Assembly: GCA_025602915.1 (NCBI GenBank)
Contig: JAHLJZ010000034.1
Span: forward strand, 124,001-188,000
Length of the DNA stretch: 64,000 bases
Direction: 5' to 3'
Source of the DNA: Paraphysoderma sedebokerense
Taxonomy: Eukaryota > Blastocladiomycota > Physodermatomycetes > Physodermatales > Physodermataceae
Part shown: positions 22,401 to 35,696 of the stretch, piece after piece
Numbering within the stretch: position 1 is the first letter of the stretch
Layout: each line of letters starts with the position of its first letter
Translations under genes and position numbers: made by a program
The notes under the pieces: generated by a model
Told to the model about the DNA's origin: nothing
Seen by the model: the letters and a program-made list of their open reading frames with translations, nothing else
Databases searched by the model: none

Positions 22401-24234
22401 GACAATATTCTCATTTTCTCAAGACGTCACGGAAATTGAAGACAGAATTATGACTAATGACAAATTATACTTTGAACTTTCTGAATCTGTCTACTTACAT
22501 GGAAGATATCATCGATGCCAAAGCAGTATTCCTTTCATGTACCGTAATATCCTTAGAGAACCCAAGCCCATACCAAATACCCGGCATATGCTGCTCGATT
22601 TACTGATCAGTATCTAAGGATTGAGCATTGATAGCACGCTTATACAGAAGATTGCCTGTTTTATTATCCGGATTTCTGTTCCTGGATGCACAGTAAAGAT
22701 TGTAACTCCACATCGACAATTTCTCGAAGATAAAAAAGCAAAAATCGAGCAAACGCAGAAAAAACAAAAAAGGTATGGCATAGTCTAACATCATGCATTG
22801 TATCTGCTCCATCTTTGAGTTGTCAATAACCAATTTTTTTGTCTTTGTAATGTAGCAGTATGGGAGACGTAACCGCGACTAGAAACAAATTTCAAGTACC
22901 AAATACGACATTGAAACACATACTATCAATCAATATTTAGAGTTTAATGTTGCTCAATTTACAATGGCTGACTCAGTATATGGATCAACATTTTTTCTGA
23001 CAACAGCATTTTATGGTCACAAGACGCATAGAAAGGAATAAAGGTGATATGAGCAGTTTATTTTATGAACGAAAATCGAAGTATGATTATATAATCTGTA
23101 TTGAAGGTGATTTTCTTTCGGTTATTTGTAGTAATAGATAGTTTTTGGCCAGTTTTTATTGGTTATTACAATTTGTTGTGTCAATGCGCTTTAGGATTTT
23201 GTATTAAACTATAAACCCAACGCCGACCTTTTAAACCCAGCATTCTTAGATTTAGTCTTACTTAAATTATGCTCATAACAACGAATACTGCGCCACCTAC
23301 TAGCAAGCACGCTATTAGACTTGGAGACTCAATGATAAGTTAATTAATTGAATTGAATTGAACTCCGTGGTTATGAAGATAACAAAGAAAGTTGAGAATT
23401 ATTCAACTTTTTTTCCGTCCTTTCGTCATGGTAAGACGAGAAAGACTATTTGTCAGTAACCAAAGACTATATGATCCAGAATATATATGCATTCTTTACA
23501 ATGTTGATGTTACCTTGCAAATGGAATAGACATATATGATAAGTTGACATACGCTGAGGGCTGAATGACAGTTCTCGGACCAAATGCATTTTTAGCATGC
23601 AAATATCCCAAAACCATAATCAGCAATGCTTAGCGTTATTATATTTACTTCTAATATATCCGAACTGTTTGACCCTCAATTAATACGCATTTCGTGACTT
23701 AATTTGCTAACATGACCTAGTGTATTTTGTGTGTTCTCGATTCGACAGGACTATGAAGCCGACAGACTTTGATGCCTCCCTTCTTCGATTTTATTAATGG
23801 GACTGCTCAAGAAACACCAAAAAACGCTTTCCTATAATTCTCTATAGCTTCTGATATCTGGAATAGTAGTTGTGACGAAGTCACATAGAGATTTTTATCG
23901 ACCTGGTTTAATTGCAAAATCTCTAGCGTTATTATGCAAGATATCAAGAGAACGGCAAGTTAATATGTTAAACCTATAGATGAGTGTCTATTGTGAAAGA
24001 ATCAAACCGTTAACCCATGCCCCTACATTCGCAACTTCTTCTCCGTAGTCCTCTACTAGATTCTTGCCATCTCTGATATCAAATATGACTGAGAATCCAA
24101 AGACCAGGCTTGCTTGGATTTTGCTGTGCTGGTGATAGCGAAGCGAGTAAAGGTATTGCCAGTATGAACGGGCAAGAGTGGAAACACTTGGAACATGTGC
24201 TAATCAGACGACACAGAGTTAGGAAAATTGCTCA
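19476..24234. other. Gene-poor AT-rich stretch
   Basis: About 4.8 kb without a supportable gene. Open frames at 20110-20382 (+), 21450-21716 (+), 21940-22128 (+), 22351-22617 (+) and 20537-20782 (-) are short and recall no family. 21450-21716 has a hydrophobic start and several cysteines and might be an exon of a small secreted protein. A short repeat cluster lies at 21070-21195 and AATTGAATTG microsatellite-like sequence near 23340. Confidence 0.45.
21070..21195. repeat. Cluster of GATGTCC / GATATCC words, direct and inverted
   Basis: Within about 125 bases, GATGTCC occurs twice and its complement GGACATC once, with several ATATC/GATAT cores and two CCTAGGA-like words in mixed orientation. 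It looks like a degenerate short-repeat array. No coding potential. Confidence 0.4.
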
Positions 24235-27200
24235 TTACACGAATGGAAATAGAGTATCTCCACCTGAATAGTAAATGATGATCCCCAAGCTCCGAATTAA
24301 GGATTCCAATAACACCAGACCTTCTGTTGCCAATCCACCTGTGGCTTTTCGTTCCTCAGCAACCCCAGATTTTCCATCGTCTGGCTTACAAACATTTAAA
24401 TCCAGCTTCCCGGACTGTAGCCCAATATTAGTATACTCTAAGTTCTGCCCGGACAGACTAATGCCCTCAACAGCGGAAGATAACAGTGAAGTTTCCTTTG
24501 TTCTGACTAGCTCGATGACGTTCTTCTCCCTTTTGCCAAGAACAGAACTAAAGCTGTAATCCATTCGTGAAATTAATGGATAAAAGAACGTCTTAGCTGA
24601 CTCAGTGAGCTTGCTTTCGACGGGTTGGGTCTGCTGTTGCTTCTGAATGTAGGATTGGGAAAGCTTGGTTGAACGACGCGTCGTCGTGGGTTGCTTAGGA
24701 GAGGCTTGAATCGCAGAAGAGATAGATGATACAGTGGCTGCCGGGGAAGAGGAGGTTAAGGAAGTCGGCAAAGAAGGAGGAGAAGGCAGGTCAGATAACT
24801 GTTTAACCGAAACGGATAGAATATTCAACATGTTCAGCCGCTGATTGATGTTGTAATTGGGTTCCCAAAATTGAGAGCCTATGAACCTTTGAATAACAAG
24901 AAATGAAACGTGAGAAGGGGCGGGTGAAAATTGATGAGTGGAAGAGAATTAGAATATTACTCAACAACTCTGTTCCGCACCTCGACATTGACGCAGCAAC
25001 AAAAACTAACTAAAGCTTCCGTTCTTCTCCTTTCGAAATCGAAGGATTCACCTTCGTCATTATCGTCCTCCCCCTGATGAAACTGATTTTCTAACCTTAA
25101 CAATGCTCCGACAACATCAATCGCTAGTTCATTCAATTCTCCCGTTCCCATGTTCAAGACATTGTCCCTTTTGGCCGAGCTTTCTATCGCGACGACTTGA
25201 GAACAGTACTCTAAACCCAATCTGATTCGTTCCGGATCTTCTGAGGCTTTCAAAAAGTTGAGAATGTCACGTAAGAAGTAACGATGTCGCTGGTGAATAT
25301 TTTTGGGGACGGCTTCATCAGTTCGGTCCGCTTCTTTAGGAAGCGCATACGGCTGAAAATTTTCTTCCTCTTCTGACTCGTCGTCACTATCCATGACATT
25401 TGAAAGGAGATGGGGTTTTTGCGTATTGGGTGATAAATACGGGCTAGCTGAAGGATCAGAATGAAAAGCTATGTCTTTTCTAAGTGTGCTTTGATTGATT
25501 GGTTCAGGGATTGCCCTAATTTCGATGTTTTCGGAGTGACCACCAAACTGTGAGCCAGTGCATTCTACTTCTTTCCCTTGATTTCGCTCTGTCTCGAATA
25601 TATCGTTACTCCATATTGCAAATTTCTTCAGTACATCAACATCAGTCCCAACTAAGCCGAAATCCAACTTCACGTCAGCTTTGCCGGCTTCACAACTTGC
25701 AACCTTTTCAGAGACGCATTCGGCGACAATCATGCCGAGTTTTCGAACATCTTGGATTGATGACTCTAAGTATCTTTGTACACCCGGTAACATTGCTGTA
25801 GTCAACCGTAAATTGCATATTTCCGTAGGAGTGAGAAAAGATAATGTTAAAAGGAAAAGTGAGGAGACATCTACATCGGCGATTAAGGAAAAATAGAAGT
25901 TGTTAAATCAAATCACCACAAGTAAAAGTAATCGGAAATAGCAGAGAGGAGAACTTACGTCTGATAAGCTCATATGTGGAATATCTCACGAAATTGAAGT
26001 CAGACCATAGCTGTAGTGAATCTTTGAAAACATTGAGAATCGATAACTCTGATAACAACCAAGCAGAACTCATTTAGATAATTTCATGGGCAATCACGTT
26101 ATTGAATACTTATACCTGAATTGATGTCAAATGACCTTAAAACTAACACCATCAATTTTGTAACATTGACATCCCAAACTCGTTGATGTAGTATCTTGAA
26201 AATTGTAGGGCGAAAGAGAACATTTGAGTCAAGATTTTGATGGCTTGAACCGTTTCGCGAGGACGGGTTTAGGATTGCAGAGAGAAATTGTGATTGGCGA
26301 AGTAAACTGGATGAAGAATCTACAGAAGAATGCTTGAAATATGAGCACGATTGTTGATAATTAACTAGGCTACATTAAAGACGTACTATCTCGGCCAAGT
26401 TTTGTCGACTTAACATAATGCAAATAACCGATCATAAACTTTTCGAGGGTCGTAGGATCAAATTTGGCCACTATATGATGCCAAATAGATACAGGCTTTC
26501 CATCACGGATATCTTTGTGGAGCAAAGGAACAACAGTATTGACTACGGCATTAATGTGGCCTAGCCGAATGATTTTTGAAAGTAAGGATCGAAGGAAATC
26601 TGACAATGTAGGTACTATTTGGGCAAAGATGAGAATGTAGTTTCTCGCGTATTCAACACTAATTTTAGTTACCGTCGTGTGATAAGATCTCAGAAGCCGT
26701 AGCGTAATGTATTTGTTTCGTTAATATTGAAAAAAAATTACTACCATATGACCGTTAAATAAATTAATGAATTGTATTAAAGGACGAAGGAGGCTCATAA
26801 ACATACTCGTCCCGCAGCGTTTCAATTGTACCAAACCTAGTCTGATCGTTATGTATGAGGTTACCTATACGATCTGGGATAGAACATAAAAGATTTACAT
26901 AGGTGGACCATTGGATGTCGACACCCATTTTAGCGGCATCCGAATGCGGTGGCCCATCCGATTGATGCAATTTTTGCTGATCGAGTGATTCAAGGATCGC
27001 TTGCTCCACAGTCCATCTAGTTACAAGTCTTTGCAACAACCTTAGAGCCGTTTTGATTTCCAAGGTATGCCTCTGAGATCGGGATGCAAGAGATAAATGA
27101 GAAAGGAGCAACGGAAGAACGACATGGCCCTTAGTCGGGAAAGGTAAAGAACGGAAATCTATGGCCGAAGGCATCGGGGGAATAAAGTAAGGATCAAATT

Positions 27201-27540
27201 GGTTCAAAATATCAGCAGGGGAGAAATGGGGAAGGTAATTAACAGCGATGTGCTGCAACAAAAACTCGAGGAAAGGCCTCGAGACAGACGGCCAGAGATT
27301 GCGGAAAGATGTAATTTGCGAAGAAGCGATGGGCTTAAGCGATGCTGACGAGGTGGGGCGTGGAGAAGATAGCGACGGGGTAAGAAGATTCAAAAAATCG
27401 AAAAGTAAAGAAGAGACATCGGCAACAGGAAGGTTGTCGGCAGCGAGCGAGAGTTGTAGGCGGTTGATGAGTTCGGAGAGGGTCAATGAAGAAGGGGGGG
27501 ATGGATTCACCTCCACATCCATATCCATATCCATCGCCAT
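24235..27540 (-). CDS. TEL2: Telomere length regulation protein TEL2/TELO2
   Basis: 953 aa, six exons: 27540..26807, 26658..26387, 26319..26116, 26048..25959, 25870..24961, 24886..24235; phases agree throughout. TEL2 is the alpha-solenoid core of the TTT complex (with TTI1 and TTI2), which helps HSP90 fold and stabilise PIKKs such as TOR, ATM and ATR. Family hallmarks are LPGVQRYLESS, VRKLGMIVAE, the acidic linker DSDDESEEEENFQPYALPKE (a likely CK2-phosphorylated dock for R2TP), YFLRDILNFLKASEDPERI and FIGSQFWEPNYNINQRLNML. The junction between exons 3 and 4 is the least certain: a donor at GTCATTT with another acceptor would add residues. Divergent from URB1. Confidence 0.9.
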
Positions 27541-27576
27541 GTCTGTGAAAATGTGCTATCTGTGATGATGATGTTC

Positions 27577-28041
27577 TCAATCGACAGAGGGAATTGCCGT
27601 ATCTGCCAGTACTAGTGAGTGATTGAAGGCCGCGGAGTGTCGAGGCCGCATTCTTGCCGTCTCGTCGTTGCATCCATGAATCGAGAAATAATACAGAAAG
27701 TCACTACTGGTCTTCATCTCGACACTGGCACCATCAGCATGTGTTCTCCAATGGCCCGCACAATACGCTATATCACCACAAACATCACAGGTCCGCTTTA
27801 GTCGCTCATCAATACGACCATACGACAATCTGTTCCACCCGCCAAGATGAAGGCATGTCTTCTATTCAAAGGCTCCTTCATCGCACCGGCTGCCATCCAA
27901 AATGGACATTATTATATTTTCCAATTCATTATCAATTCTCAAATACGATAACAGTTTCTCCACCTTGTCTGAATTCTGGATACACATCGCCAGGAGGACA
28001 TCGATGGAATTATGGAACTCATCATAAGTTTTCCTATCCAT
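27577..28041 (-). CDS. Hypothetical small protein, possible CxxC motif
   Basis: Tentative two-exon gene: 28041..27887 and 27829..27577, 135 aa. The intron would be 57 nt (GTGCGA...AACAG) and in phase. Exon 1 has a strongly helical, ordinary-looking composition (IDVLLAMCIQNSDKVEKLL, then IDNELENIIMSIL). Exon 2 has a CDVCGDIAYC cluster. It ends 36 bases before the TEL2 start on the same strand and starts about 260 bases from URB1. I do not recognise a family, and an overlapping frame on the plus strand is also open. Confidence 0.3.
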
Positions 28042-28301
28042 ATCCCGGTCACTCGTCTGCTTTCTCTTTTATTTCTGTCTTTCTGTCTGCATCTTTGCGT
28101 TGAGCATGTCGTACTTGTAGCCATATCCCATCCTATGTTTATAATTTTACCTAGTCGCCTTTTCTACATTATTCGATTTGACAACATTTATAAGTATTTT
28201 GCGTTGTCATGGCAACAGACGCGTTCAACTCGTAATCAAGGTCACCGATGTGCTGTGCAAATTCGTGCACATCTTGCATGTATCTGTCCTAATCGAGTCA
28301 A

Positions 28302-31300
28302 ATGCATTCATCAATTCTTCCGTTAACATCAGCTGATGATATCGCGACTGTACTCAAGTCAGATAACGTAGAAGTTCTTAAGCTCGGCCTTCCTCGACTC
28401 CAACTCACCCTGTCTCTAAGTATCTCACCCCAAACCGATCCAGTTGAAAGGGAGAAATTGGAAAGAATAGTTTTTGCATACATTTCGAAAAACCCAGAAT
28501 TATCTGATCTATTTTCGATATGGGATTTAGCGAATCAGGTATATTTCCTTGTCGGTGATGATCCCAGATACTTCCGAAACTTCACTTATCGTTTGATTTT
28601 CCATTTAGAATAATATTACACGGGTAGAAGTGCTGGTCATCGATATAATCATTGCCTTCCTTCACTTAACAGACTCAGCATTGACCAGAAATACATGCAA
28701 CTCAATCCAACGAGAAGTTCTTCGTAATAGAAATACAACTATTCATCGCAACCTCTCGAATGGAACACACATAATCATTGCGTCGACATTAAAATTAATA
28801 ATAGCTTTAAACCAACGCGGTGCGCAAACTGTGAGAGATGTATTAGTTGAATTAAATCTTACCATGAAGGTTCTTTTATTTTCGTTGGCATGATTATCGA
28901 CGTACTGAACTCCAACGTTTAACCTTATTTTCACCGCTAGGTGTTTGGGAAGTTTGCCGGAATGCGTCTTAGTAAGAGTAACGACCGTTCAGGGGAAGGT
29001 GCGCATTTTGGTTTCTGTTCTCATTGTTTCCCTTCACCGTCCGCCTTGTTTCCGACATAACTGAATGAATCTCATCGTTCCTACCCGCTATCCAGATGTT
29101 AGATCGGTCTATATTAACTTCGTCCTATCGTTTCTGGAATATGGGGATTCTCTCACCAAAAAACAAATCCTTGAAATGAAAGATATTATGGGAGGAATCC
29201 TAAAAGGATTGGCCAGGGACTCTTCAGAGGTGCGAAACTATGCTTATTTAAATTTCGTTATAATGTTGTATTAACAAGTATATTTAGACCGTTAGTCGTG
29301 TTCTTCAAGTTTTGTTAAACGATATTATACGGGATAGCGATTTAAGTAGGACAGTAAAAGTGAACTTTTTCAATCATTGGGTCCTTGAACAGGTAAAGTT
29401 TTTGTCACTTCAAAAATTGCGGTGTGATCACTGATGCTTTTCAACGACTGCGCTACAGCTGGCAACACTATATCAAACTACCGGTGAATCCAAAAATTCC
29501 ACTTCTCCAGCGAAGTTGGTACATGACTTCTTCCTCGAGATATGTACAAGCCCCAATGTCGGTGTTTGTTTTCGCGATAATGGGTGGTACTCACCGCATT
29601 CGGAAAACGAAGACGAAATTTCAAATGGGTACTCAGAAAAAAGTATCATTCAGAGCGATCAGCAGAATTCTAAAGACAGGTCGAATAAAAGATTCAAAGT
29701 TTATAACAAAATTTTAAGCCTGTTTGTGATGTCTCTAAACCCGACGGAGGATGAATTGCAAGCTGAATTATTATTAAAAATCCTCGAGAACTGTCCCGAA
29801 TTGGTCGCCAGGTTGTATCACAGATATCATTCCCTAATGTCATTTATGATTGACTTGTTGTAGCTTGCGTCCTCATCTAACATGTCATCTCAGCTACCTC
29901 CAGAACACCACACTCAACCTTGATCCCCGTCCGAATCTGAGATACCTCTCGTCTATGACACTTCTCACTCGAATTATCTCGCTTCCTATTCCTGCGTTCT
30001 TTCACCACACTCAAACTGCAGCAGCTCCGCTACCAGCTCCACCACAACTTACTACTATATTGCTCAATGTATCCCCAATACCATCTCCTATTCCGCGGAT
30101 AACGTTTTCGAAAGCCCTACAGCACGACAGTCCAATGATAAAATACTCTTCTTTACTTCTTCTTGCGGCTGTCATTCAAAAATTTGACGACGTTTACGAC
30201 AAACTCGATGACTATGCAAAATTTTGGGAACGACGGAGTCATGGCGACAGAATTACATACGAAAGCGGTTCCAGAAAAGCAGTCCAATTATGGAATGACA
30301 TGAAAAGTCGTCTCTTGATGGAAATGAAAAAACGGTTGCCAGAATTTCAAGTTTTAGTTGGATTAGGAACTTGGTGTAATTCGCAAATTACAAAATTTAG
30401 TACTTCCGGATATCACAATCCTAATCCTGGCACAGATGGAATTTCAGCAACGAAAGCAAAAAATCATATTGACTCAGATATGGAAGTTTGCGGCGAAGAA
30501 ACGCCAGAAACTCAACCTAGCCTGGAGGAGTTCGAGTTAACAACATTAGAAAAGACGGAAATGGTTTATTGTTGCATACTGAAGATATTAAAGGGTTATC
30601 AGAAACTGTTACCAGATGTATGTTTAATTCTTCATTTATATTGTCCTTATTTTTTCACTTCTACCATTCTTGAAGGTAGGCCGGCAGTTCTTACAGTTTT
30701 GTACTAACGTAAACATGTGTTCCAGGTGGTCATTGAATCCAGATTCGATATGGGAAAGCTAGTACCATCCAGTTTGTCGAAGGTGTCTGAAACGACCCAA
30801 TCATTCGTGCTGGAATTTTTGCTGGAATGCCGGGACTTCAAATGGCTTAATAAGAACGGTAATCCAATATTACTTCAATTTCCGACTGTTTAGACCCGCG
30901 TCATTAATTCCTCGCATACTGACATTACATGATGTTCTTCTATTTATCTTCAGACGAGCCCAACACCCATCTAGCAACTGTACTGACGTTACATCTTACA
31001 TCTGCTCGGAATTCTTCCATCCGAGAGTTAACTTCCCGCGTATTGACCTCGTGGTTTACGTCATTCATCGGCTTTCAGTATGTGCCCAATGAACCGGAGA
31101 TATGGGTATCAACATTACCTTGCTCTCTGGATGCTAATTCAGCACATATACAAAATATAAACACAGTAATCCACGCACTAATTGAATCGGTTTCCAAAAA
31201 TCCGTACAACCATATCGATACACTCTCAGAATCTCTCTCAAATGTTGAAGCTGAGAATAAGATTTCCTCGCCTTTCGACATAAATACTAGCGCTGTAGAA

Positions 31301-34300
31301 GAATCGGAAATCTTGGAAATTTTACGCAATAGCTTACATCACACAATTTCTTATTACAAATCGCGTCAACTTCTACCGATTAGTCCGATGTTTATGGAGT
31401 TCCTGTCGTCGTACGCTCTTCACTGTGATACTCAGATTGAATTAGAGTACTTCAAAATTCTGGTTAGGGTGGTGTACCTGAACCAAATGGTCCCCGAGTT
31501 TATGGAATATTTAGTCGGTAGAATGGCTGATGTTGAAATCAGGTCGACTATTTACAGTTGCCTTAGTAGTGACCCCTATGGGCCAGACGTACCTTCCGAT
31601 TCTGTTCAAGATGTCAAAAGATTATTATTTAGCATTTATGAACAGCGCCACCGCTGCGACAGCCATCTGGTGAATGATGTGTTTAGAAGGATCGCTGAAG
31701 TTCAGGATTTTACAACCGATACAAACATAAGAGCGGCAATTTGTTCAATCGTGCTGAATCACCCAGTTGTAGCTGCTATTTGGTCTCGCTTTTCAGACCA
31801 ATTTTGTCAAGTCTGCGAATTGTTGGCGAAACTAATAGCAACTTGCCTGGCGTCCGATAGCGAAATAGACACAGACATAGTGGCAAAATCGAAACTATTC
31901 AAAGATCAGCTAATTGAAAAAGTTTTGGACGACATCAGAATGAATATGGAGCTGCCAAATATGGCAAGTTCTTATTAATTGTTTTTTGGAAAAGATTGAT
32001 GTCCATGTGAACTTACGTCTACTTCTTTTTGCGGCAATATAGATTTTGAATTTGGCGTCCATCATTCTCCCGACTTTCTCTTCAGTCGAATCGACAACCG
32101 TCATATCAACAATTCTTAGTTGTTCTGATCGAATGCAGATTCCGCAGTCTCATCTTCAGTTGATGAATTATCTGGGTTCTGATGTTTCGACCAATTCTGT
32201 ACATCGAAAAAGAGTATTGTACCTAGATACCGAAATTCTGCCAAAATTAATTCACGTAATCAATCGAACGTCGTTATCGGAGCTAGATTTTGAGACAATA
32301 GGGTCGATAATTTTAGCTATACTGCAGTCAAACTATATTTCACCATGGGTTAAGTCATCTTCTCTCATCACGGAATCTTTGAAACCGATGGGTGAATTGG
32401 CTATGCTGTCTTCACTTTTTCGACCTTGCTTAATCGATGCGTTCCTCGAGCGCTTAACTAGCACAAACTCGAAAATTCTAGCTCAACTGGGATTTGTTCA
32501 CAAGGATATTAGACAACTTATACTTACTAAGATTTCTCATCTCTCCCCAGTAGAGTGCGAAAAGTCATTTAAGAATTTGGTGATCGTTTTGTTCGGTTGT
32601 GCACGGGGGGCACAATTTATTGCTAATTCTCGGGGGAATTCAGACGACAGAGCCCTCGAACTGCTCAAAACTGTGGCTGCCAAACACCAAGTCACTGAGA
32701 AATTGTTAAAACGTTCTTTCGATTCTGAATCCCAAGAAGCCGAGGAGTTTACAGACGTTGAGACGAAGACATTGCAACTATTTATGGCACTTTTATTTCG
32801 GGAAACCCAGACTTTGGACATGCAGATGAAATTGGAGTGGACTTTCGAAATCATAGCTATGCCGAATAAAGTATTTAGATGGGTAGAATTCGAAACGTCG
32901 ATGTTTTTCTTGGATATTATAGCAGAGCAAAATAGGGGCGAGGGCTGGAGAGAAAAAATTGTAGAAAGATGGCTGAGAACTTTAGCCAATGCTCTCATGA
33001 AAGGAAACTGTGGTGATCGCGACATACAAGTAGCAAACAGGGAATTGGGTGAGTTAATTGTGTTTCAAAAAAGGATTCATATGCGATATTCGTATGTGGT
33101 GATTAATCAATTTTTGAATGTCTGCAGACAAAGTAATCGCCTCCAGAACAGACTGGGATTTTCAGTATTTCTCTCCCGAAATAATTAAAGGTGTCATTGT
33201 AACTATATTGAAACATGGTTATGCAGAGCCGTCGTCTATGTTATTGCTTACCCGTGTAGTAACATGTATCTACCGGCATCTACTGAACCAACCTTTATCC
33301 TCGGTACGCCTCATCGAAATGACTTTGTCACATTCCCAATTTTTACCTCTAATTATCAATCTCGACGCTATCACTTCCGCTCCACCCGAGGTTGCAAGTC
33401 GCGTCAAAACTGCAGTCATATACTTTCTATATACCCTCATAAAGATCGACCCTATTGAACACTGTAAACCGGAATTTGTCCCCTCTTTATTATCCGCCTA
33501 CAGCGCTACCCTTGCGCCCTCCGATCAACTCATTTTCGAGATACTAACTTTGTACGAGTCTTCGATGTCTCTATCAAGATCAACTCTTCTTTGGGGCCCT
33601 TCTTCTTTCCACTTGCGGCGACAGCTTCAATTAGATTCGTCTACTCCTAAATTTCTTGTTTCAATCAATACGGTCATTGAGTCTATTTCTCAGTTAGATT
33701 CAACTTGGTTAGCTCATACCGTACGACAATTTCCGACGCAGATATCCCTTCAATCTCCAATACATGGGTTGGCTCGTGTTGTTGAAAATTTTCTCAAAGG
33801 AGATTTGGTGGCAAACAAACCTATCTATGATCCTAGATATATGTTACCACTTTTTGTTGGATACATGAAGTTTGGCAGCCAAGTTGATGCCAGAAAATAT
33901 ATTGAAATGAATGCGGTCGGATTAGCAGTAGCTGCTCTGAGCTCTGCGGACCAAAGTATGCGGAGGCTGGGATATATTGTTTTGGATGAATATTTCAGTT
34001 TATTCGAGGTAAGCATTGTCTCTGCTTATATTGTCTCGTGTCTTTCCCGAAGCTACAATATTTTTTTTTCCTGTCAATTCTGCGACAACAGACCTCGTCC
34101 TTTCGGGAAAAACCACAAATTCAACTCCTTCTAAATTCGGTCAAGAACTCAATTGCAGACAGAAATACGCCCCAACGACTGCCATCCATGATTAGCACCT
34201 TTATTGCACAAGCCTTGTCTATTTTGTTAAAACCGGACCATTTGATGTATTCTAATATCAATCGATTTCTATTACAACGTCCCATTTTAGATTTGGAGGT

Positions 34301-35528
34301 AATTGCTATTTCGCTCTCTCTGTCCTCGCCAGAGCATTTCCACTAAATCTACTTACATGTGATATTTAGGATATCCCCATGTTTTATTCTTTGATTCATT
34401 CGTCTTCTCAACAGTTCTCTAAAGAGCGCTTGTGGATGATGAGGTTATTAGCTTGTGGGCTGAAAGATTCCATGGTCAGTGTTGCATTATCTCTGTACGG
34501 CCGCCATAAGATTCTCATAACCTTCCTTACAGGATCTGCAATTGTACAAGCGGCGGCATGCCTGGGATATTATATGTAGTTACTTTGATTCAACGTTAGT
34601 CGATGGCTTAACAAAGAAGATCGCACTCGAGGTAAGTTTAAAGCTACTGACCTTTTTTTCCCGACTTAGGTTACTTAATTGTTCTTACTTACCATAGATT
34701 GTCGGAAAAATAACAACAATTCCTACCGCCCTTCATGACCTCATGCTGCACCATGGTCTATTGCCCTGGCTCCATCATATTACCTCCTCAGTCGCCTGCA
34801 GTAATTTCAAACTAGCTGATGTCACCTCCATATTACTCCTAACTCGAATTTTTCGCCGCGTTTCGGTTGTGATTTTATCGCCCATTAATGACAACTATAC
34901 AAGCGACGGTACACCTAGGTGGAAACATCAGACTACATACATTCATCAGATTTCACTGATCCTACTAAGTTGCTTAAAGCAGTTAAAAGGCCTGATGCCT
35001 GTGATAGGGCGAAACGAAGATACAACTGCGATTTTGTGGAACATAGTTTATGAAGTATCGAAGTTATTGAGGTTAGCCGTCGAATATGAAGTCCCGCCGA
35101 CGGCGAATGTGCGGGAAGGCATTGAAGCACCACACGTTATTTTGCAACCATTGACGCTTCAGCTAATTTCAATCTTCCGAGATCTCGTGAACGCCAGCTT
35201 GTACACAGAGGGCTCTGATTTCAAGCAGGATCATCTCATCCGGCTCGCTCAAGTTTCCGATGACAAAGTTTCTACTTCGCTTGAATTCATCACGCTTTCT
35301 TCACAGTCAGATCTTCTTGAAATTCTATGCTTTGTCGACCCAGATATATTAAAGATTCAGAAATTTGCTGTGGAGACATTATGTTATTTCATCATTAGTA
35401 TTCACGCGGATGATTCTCTAGGTCACCGAAGAGCTTATAATGATGATGTGAATTGGATATTGAACTGGGGATGGTCGAAATTTGAATTAGAAAAAGTAGC
35501 TGAATGGTTATGTGAGGTCGATACCTGA
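28302..35528 (+). CDS. URB1: Nucleolar pre-ribosomal-associated protein URB1/NPA1
   Basis: Large helical-repeat nucleolar protein acting in the earliest 60S pre-ribosomal particles. About 2057 aa in 15 exons: 28302..28538, 28609..28869, 28941..28998, 29096..29229, 29288..29392, 29459..29811, 29864..30617, 30726..30858, 30954..31963, 32043..33048, 33128..34008, 34092..34298, 34370..34474, 34533..34631, 34698..35528. The N-terminal Npa1 region includes LSSMTLLTRIISLPIPAFF, ALQHDSPMIKYSSLLLL and YVPNEPEIWVSTLP. The C-terminal NopRA1-type region (about residues 1650-1860) includes NRFLLQRPILDLEDIPMFYS and LQLYKRRHAWDII. Length is between the yeast and human proteins. The intron after 31963 appears to be GC-AG (GCAAGT). 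Exon ends are accurate to a base or so. Confidence 0.9.
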
Positions 35529-35696
35529 TGGAGAGAATGTCGCTAGAGGGGGATGGCTGAGAGAATTGATTTGCAGGAGTAGTTGTAGATATCAATGCTG
35601 AAAAATCATAGTAGTTAAAAGCCATATTTTTATTTGTTTCATAAATAATATAATAAAGCGTTGTCATAATTACAATCCGACTTGCTCTAAGAAGTA

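Noticed and set aside
27654-28103. 149-codon plus-strand frame between TEL2 and URB1
   Set aside because: His/Ser-rich composition and no motif; it is antisense to a more protein-like spliced frame.
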